Shown one piece after another: positions 18,556-28,786 of a stretch of DNA of 39,025 nucleotides. The notes beneath the pieces were generated by a model. The model had not been told where the DNA came from, made no database searches, and saw only the letters and a program-made list of their open reading frames with translations. A program made the translations under genes and the position numbers. The stretch's first letter is position 1; the number at the start of each line of letters is the position of its first letter. The DNA is from Asterionellopsis glacialis. Its lineage: Eukaryota; Bacillariophyta; Plagiogrammaphyceae; Rhaphoneidales; Asterionellopsidaceae. The DNA is taken from positions 1-39,025 of the forward strand of contig WKLE02001449.1 of NCBI GenBank assembly GCA_014885115.2, given 5' to 3'.

Positions 18556-19686
18556 ATGACAACTGCAACACCATCATCATCCACAGACAATGAACATTAT
18601 GAATGTGATTACATGAGACAACGAGCAGAACGCATTCGTAAAAATGAAGAATATTTAGCAGGTCTTGGTTTATCCAAAGTCAAAAAAAATCTTTTAGAAA
18701 TGACCAAAAAGACCAAGAGAACTCTTCGCCGTGAACAACAATTACAAAAGAAAGTGAAACCTGGTGAAGAACGTCGATCCTCTAGACTTTCCAGTAAAAA
18801 AACGTCATCGAAACATGTCATGCTTTCTTACTACGATGACGATGATACCAATGCTGTACAAGTGGACGATCAATCCTACAATAGTGAGGATGATGTTGAG
18901 GGTGATAACAACGAGGATGGCACTAGCAATCCTATTACCCAACCTCGGTATAGCCGTCGTAGGTATACACGTGTTATGGAAAATTATGAAATTACCGACA
19001 ATGAACGTCGTGTCTTGAGCGAAGTTGATGATAATTTTTTATACAAATTTAAAGAATTTTTAGTATTTCATAATAAAATATCCGATCAAAATGTACGAAA
19101 TGTTATGCGTCAGGTTGGTAAACTTGTACGAGGTGAGGGTATACGTTATGAATCACCCACCTATGGATGGCCTGAAGATTGTATCTTTATGAAGGGCGTG
19201 AAAGTCACACCCATGTCGGATATAGTCCAACTAATGCAAGATGGACAAGATTGTGAAGATAAATGGGGACGGGATCATGGGAATGGATGGTTATTGTCAC
19301 ACCCCTTGAAAAAATTGTTATTGTTTCAACAGTTTGTATTGAACAATCCGGACTTTTTAAGTGCCAAATGCAAATTGGCAGATTATTATGCATTAGATGA
19401 TGATTTGGATTTGAATATGGGTAGTAGTCAAGAGGAAGAAAAGAAGGAAGAGGAAGTAGAGGACAACACCAATGTAAAACCAGAACAGACAACATCAAAT
19501 GAAAACATCAAGAAGGAAGAGGAGGAAGACACGAACACAACTCCTCACAAACGTCATCGTGGTGTGAAAGCCAAGTCTCCCCCGGCACCCAAAAGGAAAA
19601 GGAACAGTACACGAATCAAAAAGGAGAAAGATATTGAAAAGAGTACAGGTCCTTCTGGACGTCCAAAGAGGAGAAAATTGTTGTAA
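18556..19686 (+). CDS. Charged, probably nuclear protein of unknown function
   Basis: Single-exon ORF of 376 aa from the ATG at 18556. The N-terminus has YMRQRAERIRKNEEYLAGLG, a helix of the kind found in some chromatin-associated proteins (Arg-x-x-Arg-Ile-x-x-Asn-x-x-x-Leu-x-x-Leu-Gly). It is followed by a basic SSRLSSKK segment and an acidic stretch. Residues about 140-275 look folded (FLYKFKEFLVFHNKISDQNV, YGWPEDCIFMKGV and LLSHPLKKLLLFQQFVL). The last 80 residues alternate Glu-rich and basic Lys/Arg clusters (KRHRG, PKRKR, RPKRRK) that look like nuclear localisation signals. Nuclear location is inferred. I do not recognise a named family for the central domain. Confidence 0.72.
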   Translation: MTTATPSSSTDNEHYECDYMRQRAERIRKNEEYLAGLGLSKVKKNLLEMTKKTKRTLRREQQLQKKVKPGEERRSSRLSSKKTSSKHVMLSYYDDDDTNAVQVDDQSYNSEDDVEGDNNEDGTSNPITQPRYSRRRYTRVMENYEITDNERRVLSEVDDNFLYKFKEFLVFHNKISDQNVRNVMRQVGKLVRGEGIRYESPTYGWPEDCIFMKGVKVTPMSDIVQLMQDGQDCEDKWGRDHGNGWLLSHPLKKLLLFQQFVLNNPDFLSAKCKLADYYALDDDLDLNMGSSQEEEKKEEEVEDNTNVKPEQTTSNENIKKEEEEDTNTTPHKRHRGVKAKSPPAPKRKRNSTRIKKEKDIEKSTGPSGRPKRRKLL

Positions 19687-20637
19687 GAAAGAGTTGGTAA
19701 AAACTGCACAATAAATATTCAGGAAAGAGAGAGACTGGTGTGGGACAATAACATTCATACAAACAGACAAATCAACACTGATACCGCCACATTTTTTTAA
19801 TTCACATATATTGTAGAAATTGCGTTTCATAACTAACCTACGGCCTTTTTTCAAACGAACAATTTTTGGTTGTTCGTGTATTTTTTTCTTTACATAGCTT
19901 TCCTTTTGAGTTAGGCACCGCCCCAATCCCACTGTCCTTCGGGCCTGCTCTAAAGTCTTGGGGAAAGAAATATGAAAGCGACCCCGCCTGCCCCCATCTC
20001 CGCCCTCCGAGTTCGAAGATACCACTCCCTCTGCACCCTGTGGAAATTATGGGATGCTGTCTTTGAACCGAATGCATAGAAGTGTTTCTGACGTTTGTTC
20101 AGAGATTTGATAAATACTAATTGCAGATACCATTCAACTTAATTGTGTAGGAGACCTACGTATTTCTCCCCTTGAAGGCCAGGTCATGCGCAGCTATCAG
20201 AACCACACAAGATTTTCTGCGTCTGTCATTAGTACGTTTATATCGATGTGATCTTGAGATCTTCACCACAAAGAACTGTCTCGTCACCCACAAGGACCGA
20301 TGGCTTGTTTGTGATGTTTTTGTGATAATGTTGTTGTCTTGCGGAGGGTTACTGGCGTCCGACTACACCGCAAAATATTTCCTACCACCAATATTCTAGC
20401 CAAAAAAAGTCGCCAACAGCCAAGTGCCAGCAACAAGCGGACACGGGTGATCACTGTAGATATCGTTGAATAGTCTTCTCAGCTTCGCATCTCATCAGTT
20501 TGCACTTGCACCTTACTAAAAAGTATTTGGTGTCGTAACTGAACAAAGCGACGTATCTATAGATCTATCCTCTGGTATAAGAAGCAAAGAGATTTACATC
20601 TATTTTTTAGAAATAAAGTTAAGGATCATTCATTATT
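19687..20637. other. Intergenic region upstream of adenylosuccinate synthetase
   Basis: 951 bases covering the 3' end of the nuclear-like gene and the promoter and leader of the synthetase gene. Minus-strand ORFs near 19495-20077 have no protein-like pattern. I see no RNA gene. Confidence 0.4.
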
Positions 20638-22389
20638 ATGTGGGGTGCTGTCGCTCGTCATGGAAAGACTGTAGGTGCAGCAGCTGCTGCTAGTTTAGTT
20701 GGTGCCGGTGCCTTTAGTGCTACTTCTGCATCTCTAGATGATAAAAGTAAGGTTGCTTCTTGTGATGCTCAATCGCCTACTGTTTTAGGTTTGTTACAAG
20801 AAATTGCTCAAGGCGTTTCTCGTATGGAAAAAACTATTGGAGGATTGAAAAATGGTGTAGCAGCCTCGAGTTATACTCCTGCTGTGAGCAACAAGAACAA
20901 AAATGTGAATGGTATTGATGTTGTTTTGGGTGCACAATGGGGTGATGAAGGAAAGGGTAAATTGGTTGACATGCTTAGTCAGGTAAGGTCTTTTTTAAGG
21001 AAAAAAAAAGAGAGAACCGATTCTGCACCGAAGATAGAAAGGAAAAAAGTCTCTACGTATCAATCCTTTTTCAATTGCTATTTGCTTTGTCTACTTGCTA
21101 GATTCCTGTCTAATATTGTTCTTCGAAATGTTATATTACCTATTATCTACCTAACATAACAGGAATACGATGTTTGTGCACGTGTTGCTGGTGGATCTAA
21201 TGCTGGTCACACTATTGTTGTAGATGGTGTCAAGTACAAGTTCCATTTGTTACCCTCAGGTATTTTGAATCCAAAGGCAACATGTGTGATTGGCAATGGT
21301 GTTGTGATTCATTTACCATCGTTCTTGAATGAACTTGATGCCTTGATTGAAAAGGGTATTCCGTACGAGGGACGTATCAAAGTCAGTGATCGTGCACATT
21401 TGGTATTTGATTTTCATCAAGAAGTTGATGGTAAGATGGAAGCCAAGTTGGGACGTCATAAGATCGGAACGACCAAAAAGGGTATCGGTCCGGCCTATGC
21501 ATCGAAAATCCAACGTAATGGTATCCGTATTGGTGACTTACAAAACTGGAAACACTTTGAAAGACGTTTCCGTAACCTCTGTGATCACCATCAACGCGCC
21601 TTCCCCGGACTTGAAATCAATGTGGACGAACAATTGGAGTACTACAAGTCGATTTCTGATCGTGTAAATGCCATGACAATTGATACGATTCAATTTACCA
21701 ATGAAGAGTATACCAAGGGTAAACGGATATTGGTAGAGGGTGCCAATGCTACCATGCTTGATATTGATTTTGGTACCTACCCTTACGTTACATCGAGTAA
21801 CCCTTCCATTGGGTCAGTCTTGACTGGATTGGGTGTGTCACCTACCAAGATTAGTGGTATTTATGGAACTGTCAAGGCCTATTGCACACGTGTGGGTGAA
21901 GGTCCATTCCCTACTGAATTAGATATGGTTGAAGGTTCCGTTGGGTATCATTTAGGACATGTGGGTGCTGAATATGGTACTACAACTGGACGTGGACGTC
22001 GCTGTGGATGGCTTGATATCCCACAAATGAAATTTAGTTGTACCATCAATGGATTCACGAGTATCAACTTGACCAAGCTTGATGTCCTTACAGGATTGGA
22101 AGAAGTGAAGGTGGGTAAGGCATACCATTACAAGGGTGAAGAACTCAAGGGTATGCCTGCTGATCTCGAGGTGTTATCTGATTTGGAGGTTGAGTACGAA
22201 GTCATGCCTGGATGGACAGAAGACATTTCGAATGTCAAGACATTTGATGAACTTCCTGTGAATGCACAGAACTATGTTTTGCGTGTTCAGGAATTACTTG
22301 GTGTCCCCATAAGGTGGATTGGTGTTGGACCTAATCGGTTGGATGTTATCGATAGGGGTGAAGGATGGGATGCTAGCAATGATGAGTAA
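20638..22389 (+). CDS. purA: Adenylosuccinate synthetase, organelle-targeted form
   Basis: Exons 20638-20982 and 21163-22389 join in phase 0 over a 180-base GT-AG intron; 523 aa. It catalyses IMP + aspartate + GTP to adenylosuccinate, the first committed step of AMP synthesis. GAQWGDEGKGKLVDML (Gly102-Lys108 loop, catalytic Asp103) is followed after the splice by GGSNAGHTIVV with catalytic His131. Later come GTTKKGIGPAY, the VEGANATMLDIDFGTYPYVT block, RVGEGPFPTE, GTTTGRGRRCGWLD and INLTKLDVL, all diagnostic. About 90 residues precede the enzyme core. They begin with a basic Arg/His start and an Ala/Gly/Val-rich stretch, and include GAGAFSATSA, so they look like an organelle pre-sequence; plastid or mitochondrion is not decided (plants keep this enzyme in plastids). 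The eukaryotic gene is usually called ADSS. Confidence 0.96.
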
Positions 22390-22815
22390 GCAAAAAAAAG
22401 AACAATACTTACTATCAAACCTGGCAATGACGATTAAACAAAAGAACAATACTTACTATCAAACATACTTACAAATCTTAGGGTAGTCCACTAATGCCCC
22501 TTGTCATTTCATTCTAAAACTGACAAGAGGTGCAACAAGGTAGGCTTAAAATAGTGAATTTTTGCACTGTTTATCTTTCATTTTTTCTGGTTCTTTTGAT
22601 GTCTTGCGCGGCCGGTGATATACCCAACATCCAACGGACTAGGACTACATACCATTAAAAAAAAAGTACAAAGCCTCCTGAAAGGCATTGAAGTAATATA
22701 CAAGTGGAATGGAGGAAGTTTTCTGTGTAAACAAACATGCACAACTAGCTTTTTTTAGGTTATATTATATGGCCTCTAGAGATGGGTTGAATTCTTGCAA
22801 GAGAAAAAAAGTTAT
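22390..22815. other. Convergent 3' region with 25-base direct repeat
   Basis: It lies between the stops of the synthetase and the SDR gene. It contains an exact 25-base direct repeat (separate entry) and A-rich runs. No gene seen. Confidence 0.4.
22396..22464 (+). repeat. Perfect 25-base direct repeat just after the synthetase stop
   Basis: Copies at 22396-22420 and 22440-22464, 44 bases start to start, with core agaacaatacttactatcaa. They begin 7 bases after the stop codon, so both should lie in the 3' UTR. It may be a recent slip duplication or a duplicated 3'-UTR element. Confidence 0.85.
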
Positions 22816-23793
22816 TTACATGACAAGTCCATTAAAGACCTTAGGTGGGACACCATCATCTTCAATGATTTCCAATACCTTGTTGGATGCCTTGGCATCC
22901 GTGAGGGATGCAACACATACATCCGCAACCAAATCTCTGGAAATTTCACCCGAGTTCAATGTATCTTCACCGGAAATCTTCAAGGCTCCTGCAGGTGCCG
23001 TAGCCTTGAGTCCTCCAGGTCGGACAATGGTATAATCAAGTCCAGAGGCTCTCAAATAATTTTCAGCAATAATCTTTTCATCGAGAACATTGCCAAAGGC
23101 ATTGGTAATGACAAATCCAGGTGATTTTTCTTGTCCCCAATTACGTCCATTTGTCAAGATGGAGGATATCATGACAACCTTTTTGACACCTGCAGCCTTG
23201 GCAGCATCTACGAGTTTGCATGTTCCGATATTATCGACCTCATGGGCAGCCTTGTTCATTTTAAGTGGATTACCAGGGACGAATCCTGTGGCAATCACCA
23301 GAGAATCTGCACCTTTCAAAACTTCCGTCATGTCGGAGACAGAATCCGCAACCACATCTAAACGTTGTAAACTTACACCTTCGGTATCGATGGATCCTAC
23401 CTTTTGGACCATGGCGCCACGAATGACAGTAGAGGATTCTGCCAAGGACTTTTCAGCCTTATCGACACTACGGACAGCTCCTACAACGACAAGACCCTTT
23501 TGTCCAGCCAAACGTTCCAAAACACGTCGACCACTTTGACCGGTAGCTCCTGCTACAACGACCTTGGGGGTGGCTGCAGCAGCAACTTCTCCTTCGGCAA
23601 AGACTGGTTGGACATTGCCAAGAGCAGTACCACCCACCAATACAGTTGCAGCAGCAGACTCAAGAAGTGTACGACGATCTAATTCAGCAAACAAAGCTGT
23701 ATTTGTTGCGGTTGCTGTCTTGGCAGGGACAACAATGGGAGAAAAGGCTTGAGCTCCAGTACAAAGGAGAGATAAAATAAGTTGTAACTTCAT
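22816..23793 (-). CDS. Plastid, probably thylakoid-lumen, atypical SDR (NAD(P)-binding) protein
   Basis: Single-exon 325-aa ORF, ATG at 23793. Three targeting layers are visible: an ER signal peptide (residues 1-16), the Ala-Gln-Ala-Phe-Ser-Pro plastid motif with Phe17, and a second hydrophobic signal led by Asp-Arg-Arg (40-41) and ending Val-Phe-Ala at 64-66, the form of a twin-arginine thylakoid signal. The Rossmann nucleotide-binding loop is GATGQSG (82-88). Later motifs (NNIGTCKLVDAAKAAGV-like with VDNIGT, VVMISSI, LDYTIVRPGGL) match NAD(P)-binding atypical short-chain reductases of the Ycf39/TIC62 group (PF13460). The substrate is unknown, and the classical Tyr-x-x-x-Lys pair is not evident, as in many atypical members. 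Downstream it converges on the synthetase gene. Confidence 0.85.
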   Translation of the reverse strand: MKLQLILSLLCTGAQAFSPIVVPAKTATATNTALFAELDRRTLLESAAATVLVGGTALGNVQPVFAEGEVAAAATPKVVVAGATGQSGRRVLERLAGQKGLVVVGAVRSVDKAEKSLAESSTVIRGAMVQKVGSIDTEGVSLQRLDVVADSVSDMTEVLKGADSLVIATGFVPGNPLKMNKAAHEVDNIGTCKLVDAAKAAGVKKVVMISSILTNGRNWGQEKSPGFVITNAFGNVLDEKIIAENYLRASGLDYTIVRPGGLKATAPAGALKISGEDTLNSGEISRDLVADVCVASLTDAKASNKVLEIIEDDGVPPKVFNGLVM

Positions 23794-24312
23794 CGTTTTG
23801 TTGTGTAAAGATTGATAAAAGAAGCAAGATGCGGTATCTAAAAGATTGCAATGTTATAAACTAATCTGACAACTTGTAAAAGATGATTCGATTTTTTGAA
23901 TGTGCTCAACGGCTTGAACTTGGACAGAAAAAAATTGCGCAGCTTCCAGTACAAGTACGAAGTCAGTGATTGATGAGGGCTACAGACAGTGTATCATGAG
24001 GTTCATCAAACCATCATCAGGCAGGGACAATCACGATGATGCTTGTGTGTGTCACTGAGATGATGAGTGAGAAAGATATCTTTTTTTCTGACATCAAACA
24101 TACAGACCACGTACGAGTAGAAGTGGTTGTTGCTGAGTCAGACCTCGTAGCTCGTACAACAGATAGCTCGGACCCTAATGCTAATACTATGAACTGTAAT
24201 GTGGTGCGCCATTTTTTTTAGAGTTTCCCTCCAAGGCGAGAAAATCGACACATCAACCTTTTTTTTAAAAAATAGAAAAAACCAGTCGACAACAGAATAT
24301 AAAACAATAAAA
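23794..24312. other. Divergent intergenic region
   Basis: 519 bases between the diverging SDR gene and the Gln/Asn-rich protein gene. The reading frame of the latter extends back to 24199 without an ATG. No identifiable elements apart from short palindromic GTAC-containing stretches. Confidence 0.35.
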
Positions 24313-25974
24313 ATGGAGAACCAACATCATCCGGCGTATCATCATGGCCATCCAAACAGCAGTTTGAACGTTGCTGCATTGACTGCTTGTCATGTGAGAG
24401 ATGAGACGACAAATAATAATGATGATGATGTTTATATGAGTCTTGATGATCCAGAATTTCAAACGCCATACAAGAATCCCTATAAATCAGGATGGGTTAT
24501 TCCGTCGAATGCACAATATCGTTATTTGTATCAACAACATCGTGATAATATTTTTGTTCGTAGTATAAAACAGCAAAAGCAACAAAATAATAATGATGGA
24601 AAACGCAGTAGTACTATCACGACCGCTATGAGTACAGACACGATATCGAAACAACAGTCAACATCAACAACCACGGCATCCGTAGAAACAGCTCCAGAAC
24701 TCAAAAATGATGATCAAGCAGAAGAAAATGATGAATGTGACAATAATCTAGAAGTGAACGGCAATCGTAATTTGAACAGTTCAACGGATATGAATCAAGA
24801 ATTGGTTTGGAACGATGAAAAAAACAAGCATCACGATGAACGAAAGGATCAAGAAAGAGACAAGTCATTCAACAAGGCTGCAAAAACGTTTACGGCAAGG
24901 ACGACACCACCAAATCCATCATCACCATTGCTGGCAGCATCTTCATCACCAGTACAAAATAATGGGACTATCCTACCACATCCACGAGAAGAGGATTCGT
25001 CGTCTTATTGTAATTCTCCATCAAACTTTTCATTCGAAGAACAACAACCGGAAAAACGACGACACCAGGAAGAACAAGAGCAAAAGATTCATGATCCAGC
25101 AGCAACAACGGCAGCTTTGAAATCTAGTACTTCTTCTACTTTCATCCGTTCGGAAAGTACTCAACATACCAAGCATTCCCCTAGCAATAGCAGAAGAGTG
25201 ACATTGTCGCCTCCAAAAACTGCTACTACGAAGGATTCTTGTTCCTCCAGAATGCAACACGAGTCAGCAACAAGAAATATCACGTCTAAAAATCGACCCA
25301 AGAAATCATCACCGTCATCACTGGCAAAACGAGATGGTATATCGAGAAAGAAAAAGCAGTTTCAACAACAAAGACAACAACATAGCGGTGGTGGTGGTGG
25401 TAATTGGATTACAACCAAACGTCATCGTGATTTTTTGTTACTAGATGAGGATAATGATTACGATGAAGATGATTTGTGGCTTCAACAACAATATCAACAA
25501 AAAAAGAAAAGAAAAAAACAGCAACAACAACAATTATTGGCGGAAACAAAAAATATCAACAAGATCGATGATTCAAACAATGAAAAGCAGTGCGGTGGAG
25601 ACGAAAGTCCATCATCACCCAACAAGAATGAAAAAGTAAACATCAATCGTAATCACAATGCAAACAAAGTTATACAGGACAAAGCAACTGTTCGTCGTGA
25701 TTCTCCAAAGAGATCGTCATCGTCACTAAAACAACAAAGTGCACATCATGATCATTCATCTGGTGATTCCAGTATTCAAGAAAGCTGTAAGACTAAAGAT
25801 GACCATGATGATCAGAGTCACGTACAAGCTAGTAGCACCAGTAGTAGTAATGACAATTCTATTCTTCCATCTTTTCCTACAACTAAAAAACGGTTGTTAG
25901 GATTTGCACGATCTGCAAAGGCCAAGGCGAAACGTTTGAAACAACATACATTGTTTCAACAATTTAAAAAATAA
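24313..25974 (+). CDS. Low-complexity Gln/Asn/Ser-rich protein with basic C-terminus
   Basis: 553-aa single-exon ORF, first ATG at 24313. Residues about 35-90 look ordered (YMSLDDPEFQTPYKNPYKSG, then WVIPSNAQYRYLYQQHRDNI) and may be the conserved part. The rest is Ser/Gln/Asn/Asp/Lys-rich, with poly-Gln encoded by CAA runs, a Gly5 tract, and an acidic DEDNDYDEDD patch. The end is basic and helical (RLLGFARSAKAKAKRLKQHT). No domain recognised. Codon pattern and ORF length support a real gene, but no function can be proposed; a nuclear or scaffold role would fit the composition. Confidence 0.6.
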   Translation: MENQHHPAYHHGHPNSSLNVAALTACHVRDETTNNNDDDVYMSLDDPEFQTPYKNPYKSGWVIPSNAQYRYLYQQHRDNIFVRSIKQQKQQNNNDGKRSSTITTAMSTDTISKQQSTSTTTASVETAPELKNDDQAEENDECDNNLEVNGNRNLNSSTDMNQELVWNDEKNKHHDERKDQERDKSFNKAAKTFTARTTPPNPSSPLLAASSSPVQNNGTILPHPREEDSSSYCNSPSNFSFEEQQPEKRRHQEEQEQKIHDPAATTAALKSSTSSTFIRSESTQHTKHSPSNSRRVTLSPPKTATTKDSCSSRMQHESATRNITSKNRPKKSSPSSLAKRDGISRKKKQFQQQRQQHSGGGGGNWITTKRHRDFLLLDEDNDYDEDDLWLQQQYQQKKKRKKQQQQQLLAETKNINKIDDSNNEKQCGGDESPSSPNKNEKVNINRNHNANKVIQDKATVRRDSPKRSSSSLKQQSAHHDHSSGDSSIQESCKTKDDHDDQSHVQASSTSSSNDNSILPSFPTTKKRLLGFARSAKAKAKRLKQHTLFQQFKK

Positions 25975-26568
25975 TAAAAGAAATGAGGGAGAAGTATTCC
26001 ACTTGGCATGTTCTACAAATTTGTAAACATATTCTAGACTCTAACCTTCTCTCCACGGCTAATTTAATAAATAATGTATCAAAAGACGAAACGATTTCAC
26101 TTTTTAAAAAGGAAAGTCATGAAATGAAGACTTTCTCTGAAAAAAAGAGATGCAGAATAGACTTCTTTTGGTTTGGACATAAATTACAGTATAAAGTAGT
26201 GTAGTCGTTCTTTTTATTAATGCTTTGTCTTTCTCTTTTCTTCTTGATGCTCTTTTCCAATATTCTCGTTTTTTTCCTTTCTTTTCATACCTCTGTTTTT
26301 ATGTTTTGTTATGTATAGCTTCGTGGTTGTGTAATGTTGGCTGGTCCTTTCATTTGTACATTTTTTTTAGCAATGAGATGTCTTGAATTGTTAAAGACGG
26401 AGGCCGTTGCTCGGATGCATAGTAAAACTAAATACTCTGTTTCTAGCGAGAGGTTGCATTGTTTGTGCAATCAGTTCATTGCTTATGCCTCTCTTTCTTC
26501 TTTGATCTTCTCTCTCTAGTAGATACCCCAAAGTCGAAATTTTTGACCAGGGCGATTTTTTCCATTGC
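25975..26568. other. Convergent gene-free region
   Basis: It lies between the stops of two convergent low-complexity genes. T-rich with pyrimidine runs near 26210-26290. Small ORFs have no protein-like pattern. Confidence 0.4.
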
Positions 26569-27885
26569 TCATACTTGTTGCTGTAGATATATGGTTGACA
26601 GTAAAGATGCTGTTTCGCTTCGTTGTTGTTGTTGTTGTTGTAGTTGCAAAAAGGAGGGGAACCTTAATAATGATGAATAAGATGATATTTTGTTTTTTTC
26701 TGTTGTTGTCGTGGCTGTTGCTGTTGCTGTTGCATTTGATGATGAGTATAGCAATGATGAATTGTTGAAGAACAAACATGTACAAGATTTGTAACAGAAT
26801 TGTCCAACCATTGACGAAAGTGGCCAAAATGAAGATGACAATGATGACACTGGAGGGTTGGCTTTCACTGTGAGAGTCATGGTTGATGCTGTGTCTTTTT
26901 GGTTACCGGCGGTTGTAGTTGTTTCAGTGGCGATGGTACCAGCTGTAGTAGTAGTAGCCAGATACAAAGGCCATAATATAATAGAGGACAAACATGAGAA
27001 TGATGAAGCTCTTGTCGCCGTCTCAAGATTTTCACTACTTGTTGTTGTCGTTTCATCTTCCTTTGCATCGGTAGTGGGAGTATCTGTATTTCTACTTGTT
27101 GGAGAAGAAAACAAATCATGATCAATAATATTGTTAATATTCTTGTCTCCCTCTCGCTGAATATTTGATGATATCTCAACTAATCCTCCCACTCCTTTAT
27201 CATTGTCCTTCTCCTTTTTCGTCCCTGCGCTGCTATCTGTGCTTTTTTCGCCAAATGTATAAACAACCGGAGAAAAGATAATCTTTCTGGGAATGGGAGT
27301 AGAAGAAGCCAAAGATTTGTCTTGTTGCATTTCTCCTTCCGATACCACTGACTTTGATGGTGATGGAGAAAAGGGGAAGAGTGATTTATGAATTGTTGCA
27401 GTTTTTATTGTTGAAGCTACTGGTAAAGCAGTTTTGGCTACGGCTGCTTTGGTAGATAAGTTGTTAGCACAATCTTTATTATCACTTTCGTAATCCTGCC
27501 TTTCATTATTGACGCTCGAAGAAGTAGAAGAATCTTCATCGTCATCATAATCGAGTGGTGTTGTTTCTTCTGTATCAAACGTATTTGAAGGAGCAATGAT
27601 GCCATTACGAATTTTGGTATTTTCGTTGTTTTTCACCGAAAACTGCTTTCGTGGAGAGTAATCAAAAGAGGAAGGACTTGTTGTTGCCAAACTTCTTCCT
27701 GAATCGAACCTGACAATTTCGTCGTCGTTGTCGTGACAGTAGTAGTAGTTATCCTCACTATTATTGTGTTGTTGTTGATGATGATATATCAAATCATTAT
27801 TTCCAAAAGGTTCAAAAAGATTCTTGGTTTTGCCATTACAAATACTGCGATCCGTAGAACAACCTGTTGAACAAGTTTGTCCCAT
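26569..27885 (-). CDS. Low-complexity protein with N-myristoylation-type start
   Basis: 438-aa ORF from the ATG at 27885. It begins MGQTCSTGC: Gly2 with Thr4 and Ser6 fits an N-myristoylation site, and Cys5 and Cys9 could be palmitoylated, so attachment to the cytoplasmic face of a membrane is plausible. The rest is Ser/Thr/Asn/Asp-rich. A more regular region near residues 195-215 holds STPIPRKIIFSPVVYTFGEK. Beyond about residue 300 the sequence is Thr/Ala/Ser repeats ending in poly-Gln, and another frame there also stays open, so the true C-terminus is uncertain and an unseen intron is possible. No family recognised. Confidence 0.55.
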   Translation of the reverse strand: MGQTCSTGCSTDRSICNGKTKNLFEPFGNNDLIYHHQQQHNNSEDNYYYCHDNDDEIVRFDSGRSLATTSPSSFDYSPRKQFSVKNNENTKIRNGIIAPSNTFDTEETTPLDYDDDEDSSTSSSVNNERQDYESDNKDCANNLSTKAAVAKTALPVASTIKTATIHKSLFPFSPSPSKSVVSEGEMQQDKSLASSTPIPRKIIFSPVVYTFGEKSTDSSAGTKKEKDNDKGVGGLVEISSNIQREGDKNINNIIDHDLFSSPTSRNTDTPTTDAKEDETTTTSSENLETATRASSFSCLSSIILWPLYLATTTTAGTIATETTTTAGNQKDTASTMTLTVKANPPVSSLSSSFWPLSSMVGQFCYKSCTCLFFNNSSLLYSSSNATATATATTTTEKNKISSYSSLLRFPSFLQLQQQQQQRSETASLLSTIYLQQQV

Positions 27886-28786
27886 AATGCTGGCTAATAT
27901 TGACGATGATGTTTTGAAAAGTTGCTAGTTTGCTACTGTGGAGTTATTGAAATCAGTAGCCGATGCGCCCCTCACCTAAAATCGTTCGTGTAGTTATAAT
28001 ATAATCTTGCAAAGATCAACAAACACGCAATACTGCAACTTGAGTTTGTTAGTTTTTGTTGGCTCTTCTTTTTGTGATCGCCAAGAAAAATGTTTGAAAC
28101 AAGGTATCAAGAAACCTTATTTTTGATTGGCTGGTTTCTCCAATTGACACCAACGACTACCTTCTGATATGAGACTATCAGCAGCTATGATTAAAATATG
28201 CTGGTTCGTGCACTCTCCGTCTGTCAGAGTCAGAATTTCAATTTGAGAAATTATTGCATATACTGGCACGTTGACTTCCGTACCTGGTACATCCGAACGT
28301 AATTGTAGGGGTTAACGGGCCTGATGAGTGACTGACGGTCGGTCCGGTATGACGGTCATTCAGTACCGGTACTCGTAACCCTTGTTCACAGATATGTCGG
28401 AAACACCACTTCTTTCCAGTACATTTCTATGTAGAAATTATTCCCAATGTTTCTTAGACAATCATGAAAACTCAACGGTCCAACGCCTAACATTTTCATA
28501 ATTCATACGATATACAGACATGTATAATTCTATACGGATATCTTCTCCGGGCAGACACACCAAAGTGACAAAATCGTGAAAATTTTCGGTCTTTCGTTGC
28601 TTTTTGGCACTTTTTCTCTGTGATACCTGTGTTCCTTCTGTGTAACAAAAAGAGGCTTTCTGTTATTGTGATCGTGCAAAAAATTAGTATCGAACACGGG
28701 ATAACAATTGCATCGCAAATAGGACTGGAAGCAAGTGGGTGCAGAAGAGTGATCTTCAAGGAAACAACACACCAACAAACAACACA
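27886..28786. promoter_or_regulatory. Divergent promoter region
   Basis: 901 bases between the myristoylated-type protein and the silaffin-like gene. It contains the 12-base palindrome AGTACCGGTACT-like sequence near 28361-28375. No RNA gene or mobile element is apparent; minus-strand ORFs near 28496-28873 look spurious. Confidence 0.35.

Noticed and set aside
19900..20060. GAGTTCGAAG in a GC-rich stretch as a possible tRNA or small RNA
   Set aside because: No cloverleaf can be drawn and no A box is present.
23090..23539. 149-codon open frame antisense to the SDR gene
   Set aside because: Shadow of a strongly biased coding strand; its Ser/Thr/Ala-rich translation resembles no family.
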